A stretch of 64,000 nucleotides of DNA. Source: Maricaulis sp. (GTDB lineage Bacteria > Pseudomonadota > Alphaproteobacteria > Caulobacterales > Maricaulaceae). Below, one piece after another: positions 1 to 8,302 of this stretch; within the stretch, counting starts at the first letter, position 1; each line of letters begins with the position of its first letter. The notes beneath the pieces are model-generated. The model made no database searches, was not told the origin of the DNA, and saw nothing but the letters and a program-made list of their open reading frames with translations. The stretch lies in contig NZ_JASBRQ010000044.1 of NCBI RefSeq assembly GCF_030149425.1, positions 88,287 through 152,286 of the forward strand, given 5' to 3'. The position numbers and the translations under genes are program-made.

Positions 1-1
1 G

Positions 2-508
2 AACTCGACGGTCTATGACAGCCGCTCGAACACGCCCGGCATCTCGATTGACGGCAATCGTCTGCCGAACACGTCGGAGTGGAACCTCAATGCGCGCCTG
101 TCGCAGACCATCGATATCGAGCACGACTATGTCTCGTCCGTCGATTGGACTGTGAACATGATGTATCGCAGCGAGTACTTCCTCTCGCCGTTCAACTCGA
201 TCGGCTATGACAGCAATGGCGACGTCATTCCGCTGGAAAACCTGACGCCGGGCAATAACGGCACGCTGTCGGGCATTGGCGGCGACGCCAACGGCAACTT
301 CCTGTCCGACCGTGTCGACGGTTTCGCCATCTTCAATGCCAATGCGGGCATGAATTTCGGAGCAGATGAGAACCTGCGCCTCGACGTCTATGTCGAGAAC
401 CTGACCGAGGAAGCCTTCTCGACCAAAGGCTTCATCAATAACTCGGTGAACATCCGCTATCTGAACTCGCCGCGCCAATACGGCGTCCGCCTGCGCGCGA
501 GCTTCTAG
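2..508 (+). CDS. TonB-dependent receptor, C-terminal part (cut by window edge)
   Basis: The reading frame is open from the first complete codon at position 2 to TAG at 506-508, about 168 residues. The text alternates short beta strands and polar loops and ends in a hydrophobic strand with a terminal phenylalanine (GVRLRASF), the usual C-terminus of an outer-membrane beta barrel. The segment NLRLDVYVENLTEEAFSTKG matches the penultimate strands of TonB-dependent receptors, where a ...V.NLTD... motif is common. The plug domain and signal peptide lie outside the window. The following flavin halogenase, sugar transporter and alpha-glucosidase suggest an alpha-glucan or maltodextrin receptor, but the substrate is inferred only from neighbours. 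Confidence 0.85.
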   Translation, partial: NSTVYDSRSNTPGISIDGNRLPNTSEWNLNARLSQTIDIEHDYVSSVDWTVNMMYRSEYFLSPFNSIGYDSNGDVIPLENLTPGNNGTLSGIGGDANGNFLSDRVDGFAIFNANAGMNFGADENLRLDVYVENLTEEAFSTKGFINNSVNIRYLNSPRQYGVRLRASF

Positions 509-566
509 GCTTTCCCCTGAGACGGGCCGCGTCCAGACGTGGCCCGCTCAACTGAGTAACGACCTC

Positions 567-604
567 GCGCCACCGTTCCCACGACGGTGGCGCTTTTCTT
601 TTTC
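567..604 (+). terminator. Rho-independent terminator after the TonB receptor
   Basis: A perfect 10-bp stem (567-576 pairing with 584-593) with a 7-nt loop is followed by a T-rich tract at 594-603. It lies 58 bases after the receptor stop and before the halogenase start. Confidence 0.8.
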
Positions 605-669
605 CGGCCGCTCGCAAGCAGCACAGCCGGGCTATACTCGGCACATTGAGCCGGAAAGGATGGCACAAC

Positions 670-2208
670 ATGAGCCTGAAACGCGTTCTTGTCGTCGGCG
701 GCGGATCGGCCGGCTGGATCACCGCGGCCTATATGGATGCCGCCCTGAATTCCAAGGATCACAAACCGGTCGAGGTCTCGCTGATCGAGTCCGAGATTGT
801 CGGACGCATCGGTGTGGGCGAAGCCACGGTTCCGACCATCCGCCATGTGCTGCAGACCATCGGCATTTCCGAGAGTGATTTCATGAAGGCGACCGATGCG
901 ACCTTCAAACAATCGATCCGCTTCGATAACTGGCTCGATGGCCGCGGCGAAACCTATTACCACCCGTTCGAGCGCCGCCAGACCGCCCGCATCGACCGCA
1001 CCGGCGTGAACTGGATGGCCAGCGATCGCTCGCGCCCCTTCGCCGAGCTGGTCTCGACCCAGCCGCACTTCTGCGAGGCAGGCCTGTCTCCGCGCATGCC
1101 GAAAAGCCCGGATTACGCCTCGCCCCTGCCCTACGCCTATCACATGGATGCGGAGAAATTCGCCGACCATCTCTGCGACATCGCCAAGGCGCGCGGCGTC
1201 AAACACTATGTCGATGATGTCACCGACATCAAACGCGCCGAGAACGGCAATATCGAGAGTGTGTCGACCAAGGGCGGATTGACCCTTGAAGCCGACCTCT
1301 TCGTTGACTGCACCGGATTTGCCTCAATCCTGATCGGCAAGACGCTCGGCGCTGAGTTTGACGATTTCTCCCAGCACCTGCTCTGCGACAGCGCGGTCGC
1401 CATGCGGGTGCCCTACGAGACCTATTACCCCGGCCAGATCAAACCCTATACGACCTCTACCGCCGTATCGAATGGCTGGATCTGGGATATCGGCCTGATG
1501 AACCGGCGCGGCACCGGCTATGTCTATTCCTCGGCCTTTCTCGACAAGGACAAGGCGGAAGCCGAGCTGCGCGCTTTCGAGGGCGACCACACCAAGGATC
1601 TCGACGCGCGACACCTGCGCTTCCGTGTCGGCCGGCGGCCACAGCAATGGGTCAAGAACTGCGTCTCTATCGGCCTCTCTTCGGGCTTTATCGAGCCCCT
1701 GGAATCCACCGGCATCTATTTAAGCGAATACGCCGTGGTGACGCTGTGCGAACACTTTCCCTATGGCAGCGACATGCAGCCCCTGGCCGACCGCTTCAAC
1801 CAGATCATGACCGGCCGCTATGACGAGATCCTCGACTTCATCAACATGCATTATTGCATGACCCGCCGCACCGACACCGAGTTCTGGCGCGAGGTGCAAA
1901 AGGACGAACGCATCACCGACAACCTCAAGGCCAAGTTCGAGTTCTGGAAACTCAAACCACCCTCCCATTCCGACTTCGAGGACCAGCTGCGCCTGTTCTC
2001 GCACCAGAGCTATGAGTACATCCTCTACGGCATGGACTTTCAGCGTGACCGGTTTGGCGGCGGCCAGCGCCCGGTGGCGAAACACCTGCCCGGCGTGACC
2101 AGGATCGTCGAGGCCGGCAAGACCCGCCTTCCGCGCCATGAAGACTGGCTCGAGCACGAGCTGGGAACCAAGCTCGGGCGCTACCGCACGGCGGAACTGG
2201 CAGAGTAA
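670..2208 (+). CDS. flavin-dependent (tryptophan-type) halogenase
   Basis: This 512-residue protein belongs to the PrnA/RebH/BrvH family, which uses FADH2, oxygen and halide to make HOCl or HOBr and directs it to an aromatic substrate. An FAD Rossmann motif VVGGGSAGW lies at residues 8-16. Lys80 (FKQSIRFDNW) aligns with the catalytic lysine of PrnA (Lys79), and Glu342 (FIEPLESTGIY) with the second catalytic residue. The signature WxWxIP reads WIWDIG at 270-275, so the proline is replaced by glycine. The ATG at 670 is preceded by GGAAAGG; an upstream in-frame TTG at 646 overlaps that site and is less likely. Halogenases beside TonB receptors are frequent in Caulobacter-like and Xanthomonas genomes, usually with unknown substrate, and need not act on free tryptophan. 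A separate flavin reductase is needed and is not seen nearby. Confidence 0.9.
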   Translation: MSLKRVLVVGGGSAGWITAAYMDAALNSKDHKPVEVSLIESEIVGRIGVGEATVPTIRHVLQTIGISESDFMKATDATFKQSIRFDNWLDGRGETYYHPFERRQTARIDRTGVNWMASDRSRPFAELVSTQPHFCEAGLSPRMPKSPDYASPLPYAYHMDAEKFADHLCDIAKARGVKHYVDDVTDIKRAENGNIESVSTKGGLTLEADLFVDCTGFASILIGKTLGAEFDDFSQHLLCDSAVAMRVPYETYYPGQIKPYTTSTAVSNGWIWDIGLMNRRGTGYVYSSAFLDKDKAEAELRAFEGDHTKDLDARHLRFRVGRRPQQWVKNCVSIGLSSGFIEPLESTGIYLSEYAVVTLCEHFPYGSDMQPLADRFNQIMTGRYDEILDFINMHYCMTRRTDTEFWREVQKDERITDNLKAKFEFWKLKPPSHSDFEDQLRLFSHQSYEYILYGMDFQRDRFGGGQRPVAKHLPGVTRIVEAGKTRLPRHEDWLEHELGTKLGRYRTAELAE

Positions 2209-2210
2209 AC

Positions 2211-2465
2211 CCCTCCTTCTCCCCACCCGGGGAGAAGGTGCCCGAAGGGCGGATGAGGGGCTTAGCTATAAGTTTACGGCGTCGGTGAATTTCTTGTTGC
2301 GCGGCTTGAGCCGCGCGCCCCTCACCCCCGCTACGCGGGACCTCTCCCCGATCATGGGGAGAGGGATGCTAGCCGCAAGGCAGACGATTCAACGTGACCG
2401 GCATCACATCTTTCTCCCCACCCGGGGAGAAGGTGCCCCGGACTTGATCCGGGGCGCATGAGGGG
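2211..2465. repeat. three copies of a REP-like palindromic repeat
   Basis: The gap between the halogenase and the transporter holds three related units: 2211-2260, 2318-2365 (inverted) and 2411-2465. Each has a CTCCCC-N-GGGGAG hairpin followed or preceded by a GGTGCCC...GATGAGGGG tail. A separate hairpin GCGCGGCTT/GAGCCGCGC at 2299-2316 lies between the first two. Such GGGGAGA-type intergenic repeats are widespread in alphaproteobacterial genomes. No gene is visible here; the hairpins may end transcription of both convergent neighbours. Confidence 0.75.
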
Positions 2466-2482
2466 CCTTTGAAAGACCCCGC

Positions 2483-3925
2483 TCAGCCCTGCCCGTCATC
2501 CACCAGTGGCTTGACCGTCAGCCACAATGCCGCCGACACCGCCAGCGAGACCGCGCCAATGGCAAAGACCAGCCCTTTATCGGCCACCCGGTCGATGGCG
2601 AGGCCGACACCCAGGCTGGCCACCAGCTGGGGCAGCACGACGGAGAGGTTGAAAATACCCATGTAAAGCCCTGTGCGCGCCTTGGAGACACGCTGGGTCA
2701 TGATGGCGAATGGCAGGGAGACGATCGCGGCCCAGCCGACGCCGAGCAGGGCCATCACCAGGTAGATGGCCAGCGGGCTGAAGCCGAGGAAATATCCGCC
2801 GGCATAGCCAACCGCCATGACGGCGAGACAGGCAGCATGCAGGCGCACCCGGCGCATTTTCTTGGCCAGAGGGGCGAGCACGAAAGCCGGCAACAGGGCC
2901 GCCACGGCATTGAGAATGAGGAAGCTGTAAGAGGTGATCTGACCGAGCCGGTCATCCTCGACACCGGGAATGCGGAATTCGAGGAAGGCGAACATGTAGA
3001 TGAACATGGTCTGCACCCCGATCCAGGAAAACGCGTGCGCCGCCATGATCTTCTGGAACTCGCCCATATCCTCGCCTGTCGCGGATGGCGCTTTGGGCCG
3101 GCGCAGGATGACATAGCCGATCAGAACCGCCGTGGCCGCGAGGGTGAGTATCTCCGCGGTAAAATCATGACGCTCCACACCCATCAAACGCAGGGTCAGG
3201 GCGTAGGCGTCATAGGCGATCACCGCCCAGAGCGGCAGCGTCGCCACGGCCAGGCGCGAGATATCGGAGCCGCTCGATGCAGCGGCCGCCTGCTCGCCCT
3301 CCGTACCCTCGAGAGTTCGGGGTTCCTGCATGAAAAAGGGCGGGACCAGGGTGAAGAGCAGGACCAGGACCGCGCCGCCATAGATGAGGAAAATATTCCC
3401 CATGGCCGCGCCGACAAAATAGGCCAGCACGCCAAAAGAGCCGGAAACGGTCTGCATCCAGGTATAGCCCTGGGTGCGGCGCTCACCTTCCGGGGTCAGG
3501 TCGGCGATGACCGAGCGGGTCGGGTTGAAGCCGACATTGATCGACAGATCGAGGGTCAGCGCCACAACAAGGGCAACAGCGACAATGCCCTCCAGCCCCA
3601 GGCTGGTGGAAATCACCCCGATATTGGGCAAGGCGAGCAGGGAAAGCGCCGACAAGACGCCGCCAATCAGGATAAAAGGCCGCCGCCGTCCGCCCCAGAA
3701 CCAGACCTTGTCGGAAATCATGCCGATAATGACCTGGCCGATAATCCCGGCCAGCGGTCCGGCCGCCCAGACCAGACCAATCTCCTCGATCTCGAAATCG
3801 AACTGCGTCCGCAACAGCCAGCTCAGAGCCGAGATCTGCACCGCCAGGGCAAACCCCATCGCCGTTGACGGCAAAGTCATCAACACCATGAAAGGCGCGC
3901 TCAGGCGCTTTTGCATATTCAGCAT
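2483..3925 (-). CDS. MFS sugar transporter (SLC45/GPH-like, maltose or sucrose type)
   Basis: The 480-residue protein has about twelve hydrophobic membrane segments. It has the SLC45/sucrose-transporter pattern near the N-terminus (GMISDKVWFWGGRRRPFIL, the conserved D-x3-x-GRRRP loop after helix 2) and NPTRSVIADLTPEGERRTQG in the middle loop. It acts in the inner membrane, probably as a proton-coupled symporter for a disaccharide or short oligosaccharide. The ATG at 3925 follows GGGGGAGA; an in-frame extension to 3973 lacks such a site. It is divergent from the alpha-glucosidase across 170 bases, which points to an alpha-glucoside substrate. Similar MFS carriers (MalY) serve maltose in Caulobacter; that comparison is from memory. 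Confidence 0.85.
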   Translation of the reverse strand: MLNMQKRLSAPFMVLMTLPSTAMGFALAVQISALSWLLRTQFDFEIEEIGLVWAAGPLAGIIGQVIIGMISDKVWFWGGRRRPFILIGGVLSALSLLALPNIGVISTSLGLEGIVAVALVVALTLDLSINVGFNPTRSVIADLTPEGERRTQGYTWMQTVSGSFGVLAYFVGAAMGNIFLIYGGAVLVLLFTLVPPFFMQEPRTLEGTEGEQAAAASSGSDISRLAVATLPLWAVIAYDAYALTLRLMGVERHDFTAEILTLAATAVLIGYVILRRPKAPSATGEDMGEFQKIMAAHAFSWIGVQTMFIYMFAFLEFRIPGVEDDRLGQITSYSFLILNAVAALLPAFVLAPLAKKMRRVRLHAACLAVMAVGYAGGYFLGFSPLAIYLVMALLGVGWAAIVSLPFAIMTQRVSKARTGLYMGIFNLSVVLPQLVASLGVGLAIDRVADKGLVFAIGAVSLAVSAALWLTVKPLVDDGQG

Positions 3926-3969
3926 GGCTCTCCCCCGGGCACGGCCTGGACAGCCGCTCCCACCGTTTT

Positions 3970-3992
3970 GCAAATCCTTGCAGTGAATTTGC
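3970..3992. promoter_or_regulatory. possible operator between divergent transporter and glucosidase
   Basis: Inverted arms GCAAAT and ATTTGC separated by 11 bases lie in the 170-bp divergent gap. The spacing of about 17 bases between arm centres would suit a dimeric repressor. No regulator gene is adjacent. Confidence 0.25.
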
Positions 3993-4095
3993 TCTGGGTC
4001 ACGCTATTTTTCCGGAATCAAATGCACTAACTGATAATCAAGCGCTCCAAATTTACGCAAACTCGTGCTATTCAATGACGGATGGAGAGGGTTTG

Positions 4096-5679
4096 ATGAG
4101 CGATACAGCCGACAAGAACTGGTGGCGCGGCGCGGTGATCTACCAGATCTATCCACGCAGCTATCTCGACACCAATGGTGATGGGATCGGCGACCTGCCC
4201 GGCATTATCGACAAGCTCGACTATATTGCCGCGCTCGGCGTCGACGGCATCTGGATCTCGCCCTTCTTCACCTCGCCAATGGCGGATTTCGGCTATGACG
4301 TCGCCGATTTCTGCGATGTCGATCCGGTCTTCGGCACGCTGGATGATTTTGACCGGCTGATCGCCAAGGCCCATGGGCTCGGCCTCAAGGTCGTGATCGA
4401 CCAGATCTATTCCCACACCTCCGACCAGCATGCCTGGTTCACCGCCAGCCGTGCCGATCGGTCAAATGCCCAGGCGGACTGGTATGTCTGGGCCGACCCC
4501 AAGCCGGACGGTTCGCCGCCGACCAATTGGCAATCCTTCTTCTATGGCCCGGCCTGGACCTGGGATGCGCGCCGCGGCCAGTACTACATGCACAACTTCC
4601 TGCCCGAGCAGCCCGATCTCAATTTGTGGAATCCGGACGTGCGGGCCGCCATTCTCGACACGCTGCGCTTCTGGCTCGATCGCGGCGTCGATGGGGTAAG
4701 GCTGGATGCCATCAGTCACTGCCTGCATGACCGGGACATGCGCGACAACCCGCCCAAACCGGTCCAGAACCCGCGCAAACCCGGTGACATGCAGGACCAG
4801 ATTCGCACCGTAGGCCTGCCGGAAACGGCCGGTTTGATGACCGAAATCCGCAGCGTTCTGGACGAATATCCAGGCCGTTTCGCCGTCGGCGAGATCGGTG
4901 GCGAGGACCCGCTGGGCCAGGCCGTGACCTATGCCGATCCGGACACCACACTTCAAACGGCCTATAATTTCAGCTTCCTGTTCCGCAAGCCGCTCGATCC
5001 GGCGCTGATCCGGGACACCATAGAAGACGGCCTCAATCGTCATCCCAAGGGCTGGCCGACCCAGGTGTTTTCCAACCATGACGCCGTTCGTGCCCCCTCC
5101 AGATGGGGCGACGCCAGTTCCGCTTTCGCCATTCAACTCAACGCTTTGCTTCTAAGCTTGCGGGGCTCGGTCTGCCTCTATCAGGGTGAAGAGCTGGGCC
5201 TGCCACAAGCGGATATACCATTCGAGAAACTGGTCGACCCCGAAGCCATCAAGAACTGGCCGCGAACCCTCGGCCGCGACGGTGCCCGCACGCCCATGCC
5301 CTGGGTACCGGATGAGGAATATGCCGGCTTTTCCGCGCAAGAGCCCTGGCTCCCGGTCGATGCCCGCCACGGCCCGCTCAGTGTCGCGCTGCAGGAAAAG
5401 GACAAGGCCTCCGTCCTGCACTGGACCCGGCGCCTACTGACCCTGCGCAAGGCCGAACCGGCGCTAAAACTCGGAGATATCCGCTTCCTCGATACAGACG
5501 CGCCGCTCCTCGTTTTTGAGCGGATAAATGGGGATGATCATTTGGTCTGCGCCTTCAATCTCGCAGCAACGAGGACGCCCCTGCCAGCAGATATAACCGG
5601 CGATATGCTGCTTGGACGCATCAACACTCGCCCGGCTCGAACACTCGAACCGCACGGCTGGGCGATCCTACGCCGTTGA
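4096..5679 (+). CDS. alpha-glucosidase, GH13 family
   Basis: The 527-residue enzyme cleaves terminal alpha-linked glucose from oligosaccharides and belongs with the oligo-1,6-glucosidase/alpha-glucosidase GH13 enzymes. It starts with the typical WWRGAVIYQIYPRSY. Conserved region I reads DQIYSHTSDQH, the nucleophile is Asp204 in DGVRLDA, the acid/base is Glu266 in AVGEIGGE, and the transition-state aspartate is Asp329 in SNHDA. Length is normal and there is no signal peptide, so it is cytoplasmic. ATG 4096 follows GGAGAGG at 4084-4090; the in-frame ATG at 4075 has no such site. With the divergent transporter it forms the inner half of an alpha-glucan pathway. Confidence 0.93.
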   Translation: MSDTADKNWWRGAVIYQIYPRSYLDTNGDGIGDLPGIIDKLDYIAALGVDGIWISPFFTSPMADFGYDVADFCDVDPVFGTLDDFDRLIAKAHGLGLKVVIDQIYSHTSDQHAWFTASRADRSNAQADWYVWADPKPDGSPPTNWQSFFYGPAWTWDARRGQYYMHNFLPEQPDLNLWNPDVRAAILDTLRFWLDRGVDGVRLDAISHCLHDRDMRDNPPKPVQNPRKPGDMQDQIRTVGLPETAGLMTEIRSVLDEYPGRFAVGEIGGEDPLGQAVTYADPDTTLQTAYNFSFLFRKPLDPALIRDTIEDGLNRHPKGWPTQVFSNHDAVRAPSRWGDASSAFAIQLNALLLSLRGSVCLYQGEELGLPQADIPFEKLVDPEAIKNWPRTLGRDGARTPMPWVPDEEYAGFSAQEPWLPVDARHGPLSVALQEKDKASVLHWTRRLLTLRKAEPALKLGDIRFLDTDAPLLVFERINGDDHLVCAFNLAATRTPLPADITGDMLLGRINTRPARTLEPHGWAILRR

Positions 5680-5721
5680 GCCCACTCGACAGAGCGGTGC
5701 TGTGCTGGCTAAACAGTCGGT

Positions 5722-6840
5722 ATGAGCGATACCACCTCCAAAGCACCGCTGGCCGGCCTGCGTGTTCTTGAACTCGCCCGCATTCTGGCCGGACCCTGGG
5801 CCGGACAGACCCTGGCCGATCTCGGCGCTGATGTGCTGAAGATTGAAAGCCCGGACGGCGATGACACCCGCAAATGGGGACCGCCCTTTATCGAAGGCGA
5901 GGATGGCGAGACCAGTGCCGCCTATTTCCACGCCTGCAATCGCGGCAAACGGTCCGCCATAGTGGATTTCCGGACCGAGACCGGCCGCGATACCGTCCGC
6001 CGCCTGGTGGCGGACGCCGATGTAGTGATCGAGAATTTCAAGCGCGGCGGACTGGCCCAGTACGGGCTGGACTATGACAGCCTTGCCGCTCTCAATCCGC
6101 GTCTGATCTATTGCTCCATAACCGGTTTTGGCCAGACCGGTCCCTATGCCGACCGGGCCGGCTATGACTTCATCATCCAGGCCATGAGCGGGGTTATGGA
6201 CCTGACCGGTGAGCCGGACGGGCCGCCGCAGAAAATGGGCGTTGCCTTCGCCGATGTCTTCACCGGGCTGTACAGCACCATCGCCATCCAGGCGGCCCTC
6301 GCCGAGCGCGAGAAAAGCGGGCTGGGTCAGCATATCGACATGTCGCTGCTCGATTGCATGACCGGTGTGCTGGCCAACCAGGCAATGAATTATCTCGCCT
6401 CCGGCCAGACACCGAAACGCATGGGCAATCGTCACCCCAATATCACGCCCTATGAGGCCGTACCGGTCAGCGATGGCTGGATCATCCTCGCCGTGGGCAA
6501 TGACAAACAGTTCGAGCGCTTCTGCCAGGTGGTGGGCCTTGAGGCCAAGCCGGAATGGTCCGGCAATACTGGCCGCATCAAGGACCGCGACGCGCTCGGC
6601 GAGGCGATCAGCACGCTGACCGCGCAATGGACGCGCGACGAGCTCCTCAAGGCGCTGGAAGCCGCGACCGTACCGGCCGGACCGATCAACAGCGTTGAGG
6701 ATGCGCTGAAGGACCCGCAGATCACCGCCCGCGGCCTGGTCGGGGAGTACGGCCTGAACTCCCCCATCCGCTTTTCCCGCTCCGCCACGGTGACCGGCGG
6801 CGCGCCGGCGCTCGGCCGGGACGCCCCGGACTGGCTCTAA
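5722..6840 (+). CDS. CaiB/BaiF family (class III) CoA-transferase
   Basis: The 372-residue protein has the class III CoA-transferase start (GLRVLELARILAGPWAGQTLADLGADVLKIE) and the catalytic Asp178 in FADVFTGLYS, which forms the acyl anhydride with the carboxylate donor. GNRHPNITPYE is also family-typical. It moves CoA between two carboxylic acids in the cytoplasm; the pair cannot be told from sequence (succinyl-CoA with a dicarboxylate is common). It starts 42 bases after the glucosidase, without a clear ribosome-binding site. Its stop overlaps the stop of the convergent ABC1 kinase gene by four bases. Confidence 0.9.
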   Translation: MSDTTSKAPLAGLRVLELARILAGPWAGQTLADLGADVLKIESPDGDDTRKWGPPFIEGEDGETSAAYFHACNRGKRSAIVDFRTETGRDTVRRLVADADVVIENFKRGGLAQYGLDYDSLAALNPRLIYCSITGFGQTGPYADRAGYDFIIQAMSGVMDLTGEPDGPPQKMGVAFADVFTGLYSTIAIQAALAEREKSGLGQHIDMSLLDCMTGVLANQAMNYLASGQTPKRMGNRHPNITPYEAVPVSDGWIILAVGNDKQFERFCQVVGLEAKPEWSGNTGRIKDRDALGEAISTLTAQWTRDELLKALEAATVPAGPINSVEDALKDPQITARGLVGEYGLNSPIRFSRSATVTGGAPALGRDAPDWL

Positions 6841-8165
6841 AGATAGGGACGGGCGAGCGCCGCGATATCGACACGGGCGCGCAGGCGCCGGGCGAGCAGG
6901 TAGAGGCCGCCGAACTTGCGGTGCAGGTAGAGCGCATCAATCGGGGGAAGGTGGCGATAGCCCAGCTCCAGACCCAGCCTCATGCCGTCATCGCGCAGCT
7001 CGCCCGCCAGATCTGACGCGGCGAAATCAAACCCGCCCTCAGCACGCAGCGGGGCAGCGGCCGCCATCATGATCTTGAGCAGCAGCTCGAGCTGATCAGA
7101 CGGCGTCTCCGCGTCGAAATAGCCGATCTGGCTGGCCGCGGCGCGCAAGGCGCCGGCATCCGCTTCGGCACCGGCCCGGAGCAGCGCGCGATAGCCGGCA
7201 ACCAGCCCCTCGGGGAGCGAGCGCACCGCGCCGAAATCGAGCAGGACGAGACAAGCGCGCTCCGGGTCATAGCGATAATTGGCCAGGTTCGGATCGGACT
7301 GGATCGCACCCAGCTCGAACAGCTCACGAAAAAGCAGGGCAAACAGGTCGCCCACTATCCGGTCGCGCACTCCCTGGCGCTCGGCCTCAAGCGCCTCGAG
7401 CGGTACAGAGTCGATGTAATCCATGGCCAGAATGGTGCGGCCGGAAAGCTCGGCATCCGGGCGCGGCAGGCGATAACGCTCATCGGCTTCCAGCCAGTCA
7501 TGGAAACGAGCCAGATGTCCGGCCTCGGCGAGATAATCCGCCTCTTCATGCAATTGCAGCTTGGCCTCAGCCAACAGCGGCTTGATGTCGACCTGGCGCG
7601 GCAGCAAGCCGGAGGCCGCGGTCAGGGCGCCGAGATTGTCGACATCACTGTCGATACTCTCGGCGACGCCCGGGAATTGAACCTTGATTGCCAGATCGCG
7701 CCCGTCCCGGGTCACGGCGCGATGCACTTGCCCGATCGAGGCGGCGGCCAGCGGACGGGGGTCAAACCGCTTGAAACGAGACAGCCAGCGCTCACCCCAG
7801 GCAGCGTTGAGAACTTGTTTGAGTTGTTTTGGCGGCATCGGCCTCGCATCAGCGCGCAAGCGGGCGAGCACCTCGGCAAATTCCGGCGGCAAGAGGTCAC
7901 CGGCATCCATCGAGATCAACTGCCCCACCTTCATTGCCGCGCCGCGCATCCTGGCCAGTTCGCCCGCCAGCTTGTGCGCATTGCGCGGTGACAGGGCAAT
8001 GGCGCGCAGGTCCGGCCGATCGCCCGATGCCAGCGCCGAGATACTGCCGGAGAGCACATTGAGGCCGACATCTGTGGCCACGGAACCCAGCCGGGCGAGC
8101 CGATTGAGGCGCCCTTTCGGCACGGCCACGCCGTTATCTTGATCCGGTTTGCTCATATCGCTCAC
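6837..8165 (-). CDS. ABC1/UbiB-family atypical kinase-like protein
   Basis: This 442-residue protein has the ABC1 (ADCK/UbiB) signatures: KVGQLIS with the KxGQ motif, the Ala-rich loop AAASIGQVHRA replacing a kinase glycine loop, AIKVQFPGV with the ATP lysine, and LDFGAVRSLP with the metal-binding DFG. Members assist ubiquinone biosynthesis or lipid homeostasis with ATPase activity. It lacks the C-terminal membrane helices of E. coli UbiB, so it is more like the soluble ADCK3-type members. The start could be ATG 8165 or the ATG three codons later. It is divergent from cysS over 137 bases in which I see no clear promoter. Confidence 0.88.
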   Translation of the reverse strand: MSDMSKPDQDNGVAVPKGRLNRLARLGSVATDVGLNVLSGSISALASGDRPDLRAIALSPRNAHKLAGELARMRGAAMKVGQLISMDAGDLLPPEFAEVLARLRADARPMPPKQLKQVLNAAWGERWLSRFKRFDPRPLAAASIGQVHRAVTRDGRDLAIKVQFPGVAESIDSDVDNLGALTAASGLLPRQVDIKPLLAEAKLQLHEEADYLAEAGHLARFHDWLEADERYRLPRPDAELSGRTILAMDYIDSVPLEALEAERQGVRDRIVGDLFALLFRELFELGAIQSDPNLANYRYDPERACLVLLDFGAVRSLPEGLVAGYRALLRAGAEADAGALRAAASQIGYFDAETPSDQLELLLKIMMAAAAPLRAEGGFDFAASDLAGELRDDGMRLGLELGYRHLPPIDALYLHRKFGGLYLLARRLRARVDIAALARPYL

Positions 8166-8302
8166 ATCGCTGGCAATCGAGAGCTAGTTTTTGCGATATT
8201 GCGGGCAAGCCTGCACCGCCGCGTCAGCTTGCCGCCCCGCCCTGTTCAAGCTAGAGAAGCGCCCTTGCCTGCAAGCCTTTTCCAACCAACAGGACCGGTC
8301 CA

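Noticed and set aside
2837..3868. 343-codon open frame on the plus strand
   Set aside because: It is antisense to the MFS transporter and reads as charged low-information sequence.
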